From contig CM059622.1 in assembly GCA_030435675.1 (NCBI GenBank), positions 16,120,001 to 16,184,000 of the forward strand: 64,000 nucleotides of DNA, written 5' to 3'. Each line of letters starts with the position of its first letter. The first letter of the stretch is position 1. Below are positions 33,069-43,433 of the stretch, piece after piece. The notes below the pieces were generated by a model. It ran no database searches, was not told the origin of the DNA, and saw nothing but the letters and a program-made list of their open reading frames with translations. The stretch is from Steinernema hermaphroditum (lineage: Eukaryota > Nematoda > Chromadorea > Rhabditida > Steinernematidae). The position numbers and the translations under genes are program-made.

Positions 33069-33517
33069 GGTTTCCAGAGTGTCAGACGCCAGAATCTCCA
33101 ACTTTGGGGCGTGTCAGGCAAGCATTCCATCACTTAGCCACCGATGCCCTTTGTTGTTACTGGAATTGAATATCCCCACAAGCCAGGCATATGTCCTCCC
33201 TATTCTATCTTAGACAAAAACAGGTGTGATGTTATTTTAGACTATACGTGCACTTTGCATACGAATGGACAATTTTGTTCAGCTCTGGGAGAGAATTCTT
33301 AAAAGTTCTTCGAAAGATTCTTTGTCCAAAGACATCAATTCCTATTCTATCTGAGACAAAAACAGGAGGTGTGGGTCATCTTCCATTGTGTTTTTGTGAC
33401 CTGGCTTGTGGGGTACTCAATTCCAGTAACAACAAAGAGCATCGGTGGCTCAGTGGCGGAATGCTCGCCTGACACGCCCCAAAGTTGGAGATTCTGGCGT
33501 CTGACACTCTGGAAACC
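33069..33517. repeat. inverted repeat (~118-bp arms) carrying tRNA-Gly 5'-half fragments
   Basis: Left arm 33069-33187 and right arm 33400-33517 are near-exact reverse complements. Each contains the first about 40 nt of tRNA-Gly(GCC) with changes (GCATCGGTGGCTCAGTGG.. at 33439-33478 plus; minus at 33109-33148), then departs into CCCCAAAGTTGGAG. The 3' half of the tRNA is missing in both, so neither is a tRNA gene. Confidence 0.8.
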
Positions 33518-33710
33518 TTGCTGCCCATGCGGTATTATATGATTCAATTGGTTGAAAAAACTTGTGTTTAATAGTTCACATATTGCTTTTAATGACAAAA
33601 CCCAGTTATGCAATTAGTGCACATGGTTGACTGCTTTCAATCCCCGCGTCAAGTTACACAATGTTATTTTAGATTATACGTGCACTTTGCATACAAATAA
33701 ACAATTTTGT

Positions 33711-34778
33711 TCAGCGCTGGGAGAGAATTCTTAAAAGTTCTTCGAAAGATTCTTTGTCCAAAGTCATCAATTCGTCCAATATCTTCTTGTCCTCACTGAT
33801 CTGACTCTCTTCGCTTCGTTTCCGGCATTCCGCCGAACAGCAAACTGTCGAGGAAGTCGTCTCTTCAATCCAAGGACAAAAGAACATTACACTAGTGTAG
33901 ACATCTAGATTAAACATTTAGCTAGGCAAAGAGGCGCGGATACAGACTTTTTTCTTTCCTCGGACAATAATTTCCACCGCCCTTTGTACCGCGGCTTAGA
34001 ACACCATGTAGTCGGAGTTTGCCACTACTATCCTTTGCTAAAAGCGGTCCTCCAGAGTCGCCGTCGCAAACATTTCCCATGTTTTGCGCCTGGAAGCATA
34101 TTGTGCTATCGCGTTCGTGTACGATAAAAATATTGCACTCTTCTGGAGTGAGTACGGTTCCCTGCAGTTGCAGGAGCTTATCCGAAATTTTTGTCTTCTC
34201 CACATCTAAGAGAATAAGTTCAAATAGCGACGAAGGAGAGAGCTATCATACCTGTATACCCATATCCCATGGTGATCACGCTTTGTCCGATTTCAATCTC
34301 TTCTTGGGCGAGATCTATTGGCTGGACATCGGCGTTGAATTCGATGGGACGAACCGTCTACATTTAAATGATTTCTACATATGAATGAACGTACAATTAA
34401 AACAAACTATCTCTAATAGCACAATGTCGTTAAACATGTCGTATCCATGAAATTCTTCGTACCAACTGATCTTTCGGGCTCGGTATTTTTGCTCGTTTGA
34501 ACTGTTTTTTCCCACATAAACAGTAACCTCATCATCGTCAATGGAACAATGAGCCGCTGTCAGAACCCATCGATCACCGATTATAGCACCGCCGCAAGAG
34601 CCTGGAACGAGTTAACAACAGAACATCTGAAACCACTGGTACCTTTTGTATCTCGCACGGTAACGAAGAATGGGTACGTTCCAGGAGGAACGGCGGTCCC
34701 GTCGATTATCCGTTTCTCGCGTGGAGCCGTGCTCACGCTAGAGATATACAGTCCAATGAGGAATGTGACCAAAATCAT
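33711..34778 (-). CDS. chymotrypsin-like secreted serine protease, copy B, 295 residues
   Basis: Five minus-strand exons (34778..34643, 34601..34408, 34357..34252, 34205..33948, 33904..33711) in phase. A signal peptide (ILVTFLIGLYISSVST) is followed by a short propeptide and the activation site KR|IIDG. The triad is His63 (TAAHC), Asp104 (NDIVLL) and Ser196 (GDSGGP). The position equivalent to residue 189 is Asn190, not the Asp of trypsin, so cleavage after Arg/Lys is not expected. A C-terminal extension of about 60 residues beyond the CPWI helix is Cys- and Glu/Lys-rich. The 45-bp last intron uses GTCTGT. It is the intact sister of copy A; the two form a tandem duplication of about 2.05 kb that includes the upstream flank. 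Confidence 0.9.
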
Positions 34779-35086
34779 GGTTGTGTAGAGGGGACGACAT
34801 GACGCTTTTTATGTAATCAGAGACAGTGGGCGTTTGTCAGAAGCATTTCTATTGCTTGACACATTTCCAGACAACCTTTGAATATGATTGTAGATGATTC
34901 AGCAATAGAATTGGAGAGAAGCAATTGCAAAGCTGAGCATTTGGTTACACACTTTTTCGTTTTTTTTACATTTGAAGAACAAGTTGGATCTTCCTGCTGT
35001 CGTGAGGATCTGCTTTTACTTGAAAATACTGCACTGAAAAGCAAGCGGAACAATGTTGTATGCGATGGGAAATATCACCCTTTAGA

Positions 35087-35158
35087 AGCAGCGTGGCGCA
35101 GTGGAAGCGTGCTGGGCCCATAACACAGAGGTCGGTGGATCGAAACCACTCCCTGCTA
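35087..35158 (+). tRNA. initiator-type tRNA-Met (CAU) with a damaged anticodon stem
   Basis: 72 nt starting AGCAGCGTGGCGCAGTGGAA and ending CTCCCTGCTA, the form of metazoan initiator tRNA-Met with anticodon loop CCCATAA. The anticodon stem reads CTGGG/CACAG: the 3' side should be CCCAG, so the middle pair of the three G:C pairs that mark initiator tRNAs is a G-A mismatch. It may be an ageing gene copy. Confidence 0.85.
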
Positions 35159-35363
35159 GTCATTCTATCTTTTGTAAATTGTGTAATTTCCCAGGTTTAC
35201 GATTTACACGATTTATGTTCCCGAATCAACGGCTTATGTTGCAACTACACGTTGGAACTACGGCGCTCTGGTGATCCAGACCTTCTGAGAGCAGGGCGAT
35301 CATTGCGGACAACAACGACGGCCGCTTTCACTATTATATTCTTTTAAATCAAATTTATCAGTT

Positions 35364-36103
35364 AGATGTTGCCATTTCTTGGACTTTTCACTCGTCACAT
35401 CACTGATATAACGGAAAGAAGAACGGAGTCCTCACTGGAAATGAATAGAATGTAGAATTCGTATGCAATCTGTGGAACGTAGGCTTTCTTTGAAAGGCCG
35501 TCAATCAGAAGCGATATGAAAACAATACAATGACTCCATCAAGGACCATAATTGCAATGGACTATGGCAGCTACGAAAATATTTCAACGAATGTCACAAA
35601 CGTCACTGCATTAAGGGCCATTTATAGTCTGCGCGACACAAAACGCCCTTTTTTGTGTCGCTTAGCTTGTCTACGCGTGACTATGTACGCAAAACCAAAT
35701 AAAACTGCACAGTGATGATGCTTTCGGATCGGGATATAAAATCATCAGCATAAAAAATTTTTAGGTTGACTTTGCGTAGGTTAACTTAACTGTCGCTTAG
35801 CTTTAACTTGACTGTCGCGCAGCTGTGTCGCGTAGCTAAGCGACAGTCAAGTTAAAGCTAAGCGACAGTTAAGTTAACCTACATGTCATGTCCCACAATT
35901 TTTTTCTTTTGATGGTTTGATAGCCCGATCCGAAAGCATCACGACTGTGCAGTTTTATTTGGTTTTGCATATATAGTCACGCGTAGACAAGCTAAGCGAC
36001 ACAAAAAAGGGGGTTTTGTGTCGCGCAGACTATAAATGGCCCTTTACGAATCACACAAAGTTGTGTACAAAAACATTTCCAAGTCCAAGAAATGGCAACA
36101 TCT
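35364..36103. repeat. 23-bp perfect inverted repeat flanking the MITE region
   Basis: AGATGTTGCCATTTCTTGGA (plus CTT) at 35364-35386 is the exact reverse complement of 36081-36103. It lies outside the MITE termini, 228 bp on the left and 38 bp on the right. Confidence 0.8.
35614..36043. mobile_element. 430-bp hairpin MITE, PIF/Harbinger-like
   Basis: The arms are almost exact inverted copies over their full length, from terminal AGGGCCATTTATAGTCTGCG inward. A compact palindrome rich in AAGCGACAGT/GACTGTCGC sits in the centre. The flanks are TTA at 35611-35613 and 36044-36046, the 3-bp target duplication (TWA) typical of PIF/Harbinger elements. There is no coding capacity. A transcript would fold into a hairpin of about 200 bp. 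Confidence 0.88.
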
Positions 36104-36507
36104 CACTTATTTCCTGGTGGCAAGCGGTCGGTCCCTCCGCTCTCTGAGTGTCTGGTTGGTGAGATGGCAAACCCCATGGCAGTTGTAAGTCATCCTGAAG
36201 GTCGCCAACGCTTTGAGGACTCTACAATCGCCGAAGACGCAGCATCTGGACATATGCGAGTCTCGAAGCCACTCTTGTGCCGCAAATGCCCCGAGAAGAA
36301 GAAGATGTTCCTTGTGTTCCTGCTATGTTCCAGAAGACGCCGATTCGCAGATGCCCCGTGAAGTGCGCCGCCACCGATCTGTTCGATATTATCGCCACGC
36401 CAGAGATGAAGCCTGCAGCAAACTCTGAAGATCGACGACACTCTATTGACACTCTATCGCCTAAACCGAATACGCTTCCACGCTTAAAAGTTCATCTAAA
36501 TTCTTAG
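36092..36507 (+). CDS. possible gene just right of the MITE
   Basis: GC-rich sequence from ATG 36092 (MATSHLFPGGKRSVPPLSEC) to a stop at 36507 is open in two frames with protein-like character, such as KCAATDLFDIIATPEMKPA in the downstream frame. An intron from GTAAGT at 36189 with acceptor near 36240 would link them, but the phase was not settled. I do not recognise a domain. Confidence 0.3.
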
Positions 36508-37730
36508 TGAATCTGTATGCCCAGTGGACATATTCACATTGAAAGTTCTACATCCACTAGAGTAAGGTTCCCACTTAAACTAAACTTTCTTTTGGACGTT
36601 CGGGCATCATGACTGTTATGCACAATGGTAAACAAGCTGTTTAAATACCTTACGCTCTCAAATTTTAAAGGGCATTTCTCTCAAATGCCCAATGATGTAA
36701 TTGTGAGGCGTTGCACATAATTCTACGTCTATTTGAAAATGACCTAGCAACGTCCTATTCTTTCTTGAAAACCTGCGTCACATGGGAACGCCATGTGGAT
36801 TCTTGCTAATAACTATGTAGTGTCTCTTCCATCGTTAACGACTCAAAAACCATTCCATTGTTCTGACTACACTTCTTTGTTTCTTGGAGACGTTGTAGCC
36901 TAGAAATCCTCGTTATAATAACATTGTAATTCTTAGGAGTAGTGGTCTTAGGAGCAGTATGTGTATCCTATGAAGCGTTGATCTCTGTTTATATCTGTGT
37001 ACGTTTTTTCCGTGGAGTGGTCGCATTCAACAGAGGCGACCGACGGGTCTTGGTTAGCGTGATGCATGTTCTCCACGAATTCAGGAGCAACCAGTTCGCT
37101 GGTTCTATGTCTATGATTTATTTGTCAGATTAGCCTTCAACAAAGACGATTTTACAAGTAATATTCTTGGAGGGCTCTTGCCATCTCGAAACGAAGCTGT
37201 CCATCGCTTTTTCGTGCATTCAGCGCTCGCAGGTTACAGGTGTCCTGTCGTCCGCAAATCTACTGTCATCGCAATTTAAGTTTAAGGGAAAGAGGTCGTA
37301 GAAGTCAAGAAAAAGCGATCGCGTTCGCGACATACTGGGTCCTTAGCCTCTAGAGGTCCTGTCATTGTTCCATATTAATTTGCGTTTTTACTATCTGGCT
37401 TGGTTTAGCTGATTTTGTCATTTTAGATTTCTCCACACTTTACCTATCTGAAGTGACTTCACTTTATAAAAGATGCCACAGAATTCCACAACATCATAGT
37501 CGGGTCGCCTGCAGTTTGCAGCCAAAGAATCGTGACTTAAATTACGAGTAATCTGGAGACCTTCCCACAATTCTCAGTGCATGTATATTAACGTTTTGAA
37601 CAAGCTTTTGCACGCATAGCAACTATGTCCTTCTCAATTTTCAAACCCATCGCTCACCCTTTTGTTCGAGTGCGTTCCACCCTTTATCTCGAAGATCATT
37701 CTCCTTTTGAATAGGATAGTTTTCAGAAGC
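36508..37730. other. intergenic region, nothing recognised
   Basis: AT-rich, short frames only. The 3' end is the 5' flank of the Srx gene, with TTTTCAG at about 37720-37726 as a possible trans-splice site. Confidence 0.4.
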
Positions 37731-39501
37731 ATGAACAGCTCCAAGTTCGTTTTCGGCTTTGAATTCCAAGGTCGAGGAGAAGTGACCGAACGGGACATCA
37801 TAGTTGGATCTATCATGCTTGCAGTGAGTGCATCTGAGGGGATCATATCTTTGCCAACTTTCCAGCTATCCCTGACCGCTGTCATCCTCGGATCCACCAA
37901 TCTCGTAATCATCTATCGTTCGACAATATTCCACAGCGCCTTTGGCTGGTTCTGGGCCACTCGAACGTCTTCCGAAATCGTCAGTAATGCTGTGCATGTC
38001 GTTTATTCAGCTCCGGTCACTTTGCTGTGAGTGAATCACTTCGGCGAATTATATAAAAGTAGAATATAGTCAGCCTCAAGGGATTCCTCCGATAATCCCT
38101 GTGCTGACGTATCTCATCATGAATTCTAGTGCATTTTTGGCCTGCATGATCCATCAGGCTGTTTCCACGAACAGATTCATCGCTGTCTTCCTCCCTCACA
38201 GATACAAATTCATCTTCACCAAGAGGAGATGCGTCATGATCGTCTTGAGCCTATCCATTCCAGTCGTCGCATTCGATATAGCTTATATAGGTAAGTATTT
38301 TAGTGTTCTGTTTAATTTTTGATTGCGGACAATAATGTTTTCTAAAAGCAGTGTTTCCCAAGATCAGCTTATTAGATAGGAGAAAGCGTCTAGAAAGCTA
38401 TAATAAGCGAAACTTCCGAAGTGCCCGCCTCCGATCGAGCTGAAAATTGGCATACAAATGGGTTTACATGAATAAATGCCCCAAAATCCGACTTATGAAC
38501 AGTATAGAGATAGGAATTGGTGGCAACCCTCTTCTATAATGAGACATACAATAGCAAATCATGAGGTCCACAGGAACCTCAGGATGGCCGTAGAACTGAA
38601 CCCGAGTTTTTGGAATCGGTTCAAAACCCACCCTAGGCACAACCGTACAGCAACCGAGCCATAACTCTACATCGCGCCTCATGGAATAGGTCGTGCGAAG
38701 AAGATATGGGAGAGTCGGCCATGGAGCCAGACGTAGGTTACTTCGAGAACGTTTTAGGTGTTCGAGAGACGGGTCATTAAGTTATCTCAATCAAGAATCT
38801 TCAATCAGACAATCAAAGAATGCTGTTTTTTTCTGGAAGCCTTTCTGTTTCCCACTTGTATTCGCATGTTTTCACATTCATCTTTCACAATTTGTTTCCA
38901 GCTGTTCCGTGCAACTTGGTCGGATATGGACCTACAAAATACGAAAACGTCTTTGCCACCTGCGAACCACATTTCCACCGCAACTACTCCCCCATCGTCG
39001 CCTCTCTTTACCAGTTTTGCTTCGTTGTCTGCGCCGCTACGATCTTCACCGATAGCGCGACTCTGTTGAAAATTTTACACATGAGATTTGTAAGGTTACT
39101 CGACACAACAGTCTTAAAAAGGGGCCTTCTCTCTAGGCACAAAATAGTATCAAGCAAGATATATATTCCTCCAGGGACATCAGATTCTTCGCTCAGTCGT
39201 CGGTCCAGAACATCTCCATGATCCTTACGTCGCTGTCGGTGCTGCTGGCGGGTAGTACCTACAGGGGCGACGACGATGCATGGAGGATATCTGGATTGAG
39301 TATGATCATCGTGACTCATATATGCAACGCGTACGTTTCAAGATGACCGGAACATTTGATGAATTCGTCCATTTCAGGCTAGCTCTGATCTTTTTCAATC
39401 CAGAAGTGAGGAAACAGTTTTTTGCGACTGTTTGTGGGAGAACGACCACGACAGTCGTTGTCGCTTCAACAAATTCAAACATGATGCAGAGAAAAAGATA
39501 A
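37731..39501 (+). CDS. Srx-type 7TM chemoreceptor, 326 residues
   Basis: Six exons (37731..37823, 37866..38026, 38070..38290, 38902..39089, 39137..39330, 39378..39501) in phase. Landmarks of Srx receptors: FHSAFGWFWATRTSSEI after TM1-2, the TM3-end NRFIAVFLPHRYKFIF, an extracellular CEPHFHRNYSP loop, RDIRFFAQSSVQNISMI at TM6 and FFNPEVRKQFF after TM7. Its expected role is detection of odorants or pheromones in sensory neurons. Intron 1 is 42 bp and stop-free in frame, so retention would add 14 residues; splicing is supported by the paralogue at 45155. Intron 3 is about 610 bp, far longer than the others, and holds no recognisable insertion. Confidence 0.88.
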
Positions 39502-40087
39502 ATAACACCAGTTTTGAGCACACGAGACTGAGAACTCGAATCGGGACTAAATCTGTGGTCCTTTGTGGGAAGAACGCTTCATGTGTATCGAAAAAAGAGT
39601 AATAACTGTTCGTTTGGAAAATTGTCAAGTGGTTCTTTCCATGGTCAAACTATTCCGGGACGGTTCTCTGGATGTTATCATCACTGCGATGTAGATAATT
39701 TCAAGGTCGGGAGCTGTCCTACTGGCGAATCTCTTCCGCATCAACAGGTTATTCCCATAATTGTTTTTAAAACCAGCTCGTACAACTGATTCTTGTTCCT
39801 AAACAGTACATATCTTTGAACCTGATGATATGAGATTTTGCGTAATAGCGATGAACGTGGAAGTATTAAATGTGATAATTTATGTGACATTCTTGCTTAA
39901 TCCGTAATTTCTTTGCACCTTACGTAAACACGCCAATCACCGAGTTCTTCCGAGAAGAACGAATTTTCGCGATCGGAACAATAACAATACGCTTGCTACT
40001 TGAACTAAATAACTTGTTACCTACTTACTTTACCAAGTCATCTAGGGAAAAACCTAATTTCTGCCAATCTGCAACAACGCCTTATAT
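39502..40087. other. intergenic region between Srx gene and SL1
   Basis: No gene seen; short frames only. Confidence 0.4.
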
Positions 40088-40181
40088 GCATCTCCGAAGA
40101 GACGCAGTTCCAAAATTTATCTCGCCACTTCCATTTGAAAGAGCGGATCTAATGTTTACCTCAAACTTGGGTAATTAAACC
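40088..40181 (-). ncRNA. sls-1: SL1 spliced-leader RNA gene, copy 2
   Basis: 94 nt on the minus strand, identical to 28926-29019. Leader at 40181-40160, then GTAAAC, Sm site AAATTTTGGAAC and the terminal hairpin. It is head-to-head with U1 copy c, 245 bp between the two starts. Confidence 0.95.
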
Positions 40182-40226
40182 GACGATGATGTGGTGTGGA
40201 GGCACTTGTGTGGGGAGGGACCGTCT

Positions 40227-40261
40227 CGTCGCAGCGCTGTGAGGTTCCTAGTCCAGAGAGA
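40227..40261 (-). promoter_or_regulatory. PSE-like promoter block of SL1 copy 2
   Basis: On the minus strand TCTCTCTGGACTAGGAACCT.. then CACAGCGCTGCGACG, at -80 to -46 of the leader start. It aligns with the block of SL1 copy 1 and, more loosely, with the U1 blocks. Confidence 0.68.
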
Positions 40262-40347
40262 CAAAGAAATGCGGTGCGAGTCGAGTCGGCGGCGCTCTCA
40301 CTGGCGAAGCGATGCGAACGAGCAGTTTTTTGTGGGTCATTTCTCTG

Positions 40348-40383
40348 TTTCTCTGCAGTGACGCGATCACACCATTGCAGCAA
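40348..40383 (+). promoter_or_regulatory. PSE-like promoter block of U1 copy c
   Basis: TTTCTCTGCAGTGACGCGAT.. then CACACCATTGCAGCA at -79 to -44 of the U1 start. The two PSE blocks of this divergent pair lie 86 bp apart. Confidence 0.7.
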
Positions 40384-40426
40384 AATGGTCGCGCCCCACA
40401 TAAGTGTCCAGCGTTGGACGACTCAT

Positions 40427-40590
40427 AAACTTACCTGGCTGGGATCTCCCCGCGATCAGCAAGGCGGGGAATCCATGGCGAGGCTGGGACATTGCACTTT
40501 CGCTCCCGGCTGACCCGTGTGGCAGCTCCGAGTTGGAGTTGGCCAACAGCTAAATTTTTGAGTCAGGGGACAGCGTTCGCGCTTCCCCGC
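40427..40590 (+). ncRNA. U1 snRNA gene, copy c
   Basis: 164 nt, identical to copies a and b, including the 5' AAACTTACCTGG, the stem-loop I loop GATCAGCAAG, the Sm site and the terminal hairpin. The flanks diverge right outside the transcribed part and promoter block. Confidence 0.95.
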
Positions 40591-41741
40591 ATACACAGAT
40601 ATCAGCCGGCTCGTCCACCCTATTCCACAATTCGAACCAAACTGAGTAATGTCATTTAAGTGTAAAGTGTAAGCTTCGGAGACACACACCCAAAAGTCCA
40701 TCGTCCCATCTCAAGATTCGAAGGAATCGACCCGAGGACACAGTCTAACGGCTCAAAAGAAGGCATCCGCCCGAAGAAGACACTTAGAAGACATCCGTCC
40801 TAGGTCAAATGACGAACGAGAAATGTTTTTTTCATCAACGCTATATCCAAGGACACTACGACGTTTCCGTTCTATAATCATGCTGCATCAAAGTTTTTTC
40901 CGGCCGCCTGCATTCCGGTGCTTGTCATCCAACTTCCGATGCTCAAAAATGTAAGGGGAAACTGCATTTGCGTTGATTCTCACAGAATGTCACACGGCGA
41001 CATTTACCAATCGGCCGTCTAGACAAGCGCTCGTAAAGGATCCAATGAACATCTTATTTATTACACAAAAATCAATGACACTCATATACTATAGAGATGT
41101 TAGGCGTCCTTCACAAATCAGACGAACATGTGTTGTTTTGGCATATATTGTTTCATGATTATTATCATCTCGACACAGAAGAATAGAGCTTGTAATGAGT
41201 GCACAGTTCACTCGAATGTTATCGAAAACAAGCACTGGGTCCAGACACTACAGTTAACCTATACAAAACCATGTGTTTTTGACCCATTGAGGGTGCACTC
41301 ATATCAAACTAATAAACGTTGCCTTCAGTTTCATTTACAGATGGGTTCATCATGCAAGAAAAGGCTAGGAAACCTTCGCTTCTATTAAGCGCCAATCGGT
41401 ATGATATATAGGTTATTATGAGGCACTACAGTTAACCTATACCGTTAACCTGTTAACCTATTATTAATGAGATATAGGGTATGTGGGTTGGGTAAGGTAT
41501 TTGAATTCGAGCACGTTGATCATATACCTAAGCAATGTCACAAAATGGTCACTGTTCAACCAGGCATGTTGTGGCAGGACCCAGACGCAGAGTTTGCCGA
41601 GTTCGGGCTGGATTCGGATATTCGGAAGTTTTGCTTCTTGGGTCTCTTTTGTGCTGGCGTAGAAATACGTGTGTCTGAATGTGATCCTTTTCAACCCGTA
41701 GAATGTAGGTTCCGTTTGGATCTCACAAATTACTTTTGTTT
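40591..41741. other. intergenic region, nothing recognised
   Basis: Includes short direct copies of CTACAGTTAACCTATAC (about 41247 and 41425). A pair of overlapping frames of about 95 codons at 41464-41754 shows no domain. Confidence 0.4.
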
Positions 41742-42232
41742 CTAGCACGTGCAACCACAGAATATAACCACAACAACAACGCTAATAAATGATAAGGAAA
41801 CACCGAAACCCGGCGCAAGTTTCTTCCTAGGTGAAAGTTGAGATGTCGTGTCATTCCTCTCCTCCAAAGACTCGGCACAGAAGTTCGCTCTACAGCAAAG
41901 GAGATCCGATGCGTCGCGTAAAAAGTAGGTTTCCTGAAGAGATCATCTGCTGAAGCCATAACCCAGCGGACAGACTTACACCACTACAATCCTGTCCATA
42001 TCCATTGGAACACTTCTGTTTTAAGCGACGAAACGCTGAAATTCCAACCTGTAGGATCCTCAGTGGTAATCCACAACCTACGTCCGATATGATAGCATCG
42101 CTCCATGATCTCAGGGCATTTGATGATCCGGGTTGGGTCCTTTACGAAATTGGTAGCGTTGTAGCATCTGGTAGATGAATAACAATACGAGAACGTAGCA
42201 AAAGAGAAGACAAGGATGGCGGTGATCCTCAT
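41742..42232 (-). CDS. Ly-6/uPAR-like small surface protein, probably membrane-anchored, 132 residues
   Basis: Three minus-strand exons (42232..42082, 42035..41980, 41933..41742) in phase. The order is a signal peptide (RITAILVFSFATFSYCYS), then Cys-spaced motifs RCYNAT, KCPEIMERCYHIG and KCSNGYGQDCSG, then DLLCCRANFC. The last is the CC-xxx-C ending typical of nematode Ly-6 three-finger proteins. A hydrophobic C-terminus (VSLSFISVVVVVIF) fits a GPI-anchor signal or a single TM helix. Relatives modulate receptors at the cell surface, but no specific role can be assigned. It lies 216 bp after the stop of the same-strand protease gene. Confidence 0.78.
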
Positions 42233-42447
42233 AGAACAGATCGAACTAACTGGAAGTTAATAGGATGGAACGCACTTATGTAGTGAGTCAGCCTATGCAA
42301 CATGGATGAGGAAGCACTTTTTTTCAGCTGATGCATACACTGGAAACTCTAATTTGCACCTGATCTGTTTCAACTAGCTCCAGTCAAAGACCAACAGAGG
42401 TCAAACCGAATACGGACTTTATTAAATGCAAAAACGGTCACATGGCT

Positions 42448-43433
42448 CTAACACTCATACTCCTTCCGACACTCCACCTCGCCTCGGGTTGTCCTCAAAA
42501 TAAACAAACAGGTCTCGGTGGAGCTCACACGATGGCCGAACGCTAAAAAGAGAATCTGCACACAAAGAAAACGACTTATGGGACTAACCGGGTCGTCCAA
42601 TTATGCACCGCCCGTAAACTCCATGATGCAGTCCATGCTGGAAGCGCTGTTCTGCATCGACTATAGGTCCGCCTGAGTCGCCGGAACAGGGACTTCCGTT
42701 GCTCACAAGGAAACAGAGCTCTTTACGATTGTTGAACTTATGAAGGACGCTACAGTGCTCAGGGCTCATGATATTTCCCCCGATTTCCAGAAGTTTTTTC
42801 GGGGGTACATCGGCATTCGGTACTAAAGCACACATTTAGATAAGAGCGGAATTTCCAAGTCCAACTCGTTGTTCCGAATCCCATGGTTAGGGCTGGCTCG
42901 CCTGCTTCTATGTCGAATCCAGCGACACAAATCGGTTGCACATTCACGTTGAATGTAATGTTTCTGTCGGTCTGAAATGAAGTATTAGCGTATTATATAT
43001 CCCTGATATGAAAAAATAAAGCACCTCAAGGATAGCCACATCATTTCCAGCATTCGGTGTCTTCGAGTTAGTCCGTAACTTCATCCTCCTTACATTATAG
43101 AAAGTTTCGTGTCCAGTGTTATGTCCAACCATGACTTTAAGCATGTTAGTTATCAATAGCTTCGGATTGTCATCGCCATAATACAGACAGTGGGCTGCCG
43201 TGAGGATCCAGCGACTTCCGATGATGCTTCCTCCGCAAAATTCTGTAAAATACGTTCACTGATGAAATACCGAATTCCAAATTACTCTGATTAGTTGAGA
43301 CCATTACTAAAGAGGCGAAATAGGGGTGATCTCCGGGTGTGGATGGACGACTTTCAGGTCCAACAATGGGAACTTTTGTGGACATAGTAGCCGCGAGACC
43401 GAAAAGGAGTAGGGCTTCGAGAAGAACCCTCAT
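42448..43433 (-). CDS. chymotrypsin-like secreted serine protease, 266 residues
   Basis: Five minus-strand exons (43433..43286, 43242..43025, 42971..42866, 42822..42589, 42542..42448) in phase. Signal peptide RVLLEALLLFGLAATMS; mature start probably IVGPES. Triad His67 (TAAHC), Asp117 (NDVAIL) and Ser207 (SGDSGGP). The S1 base residue is Ser201, as in chymotrypsins. It shares intron positions with the proteases at 31.7 and 33.7 kb but is only distantly similar to them and lacks their Glu/Lys-rich tail. The last exon, which replaces the usual C-terminal helix, is less certain. Together with the Ly-6 gene it forms a same-strand pair 216 bp apart, which might be co-transcribed. Confidence 0.87.
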
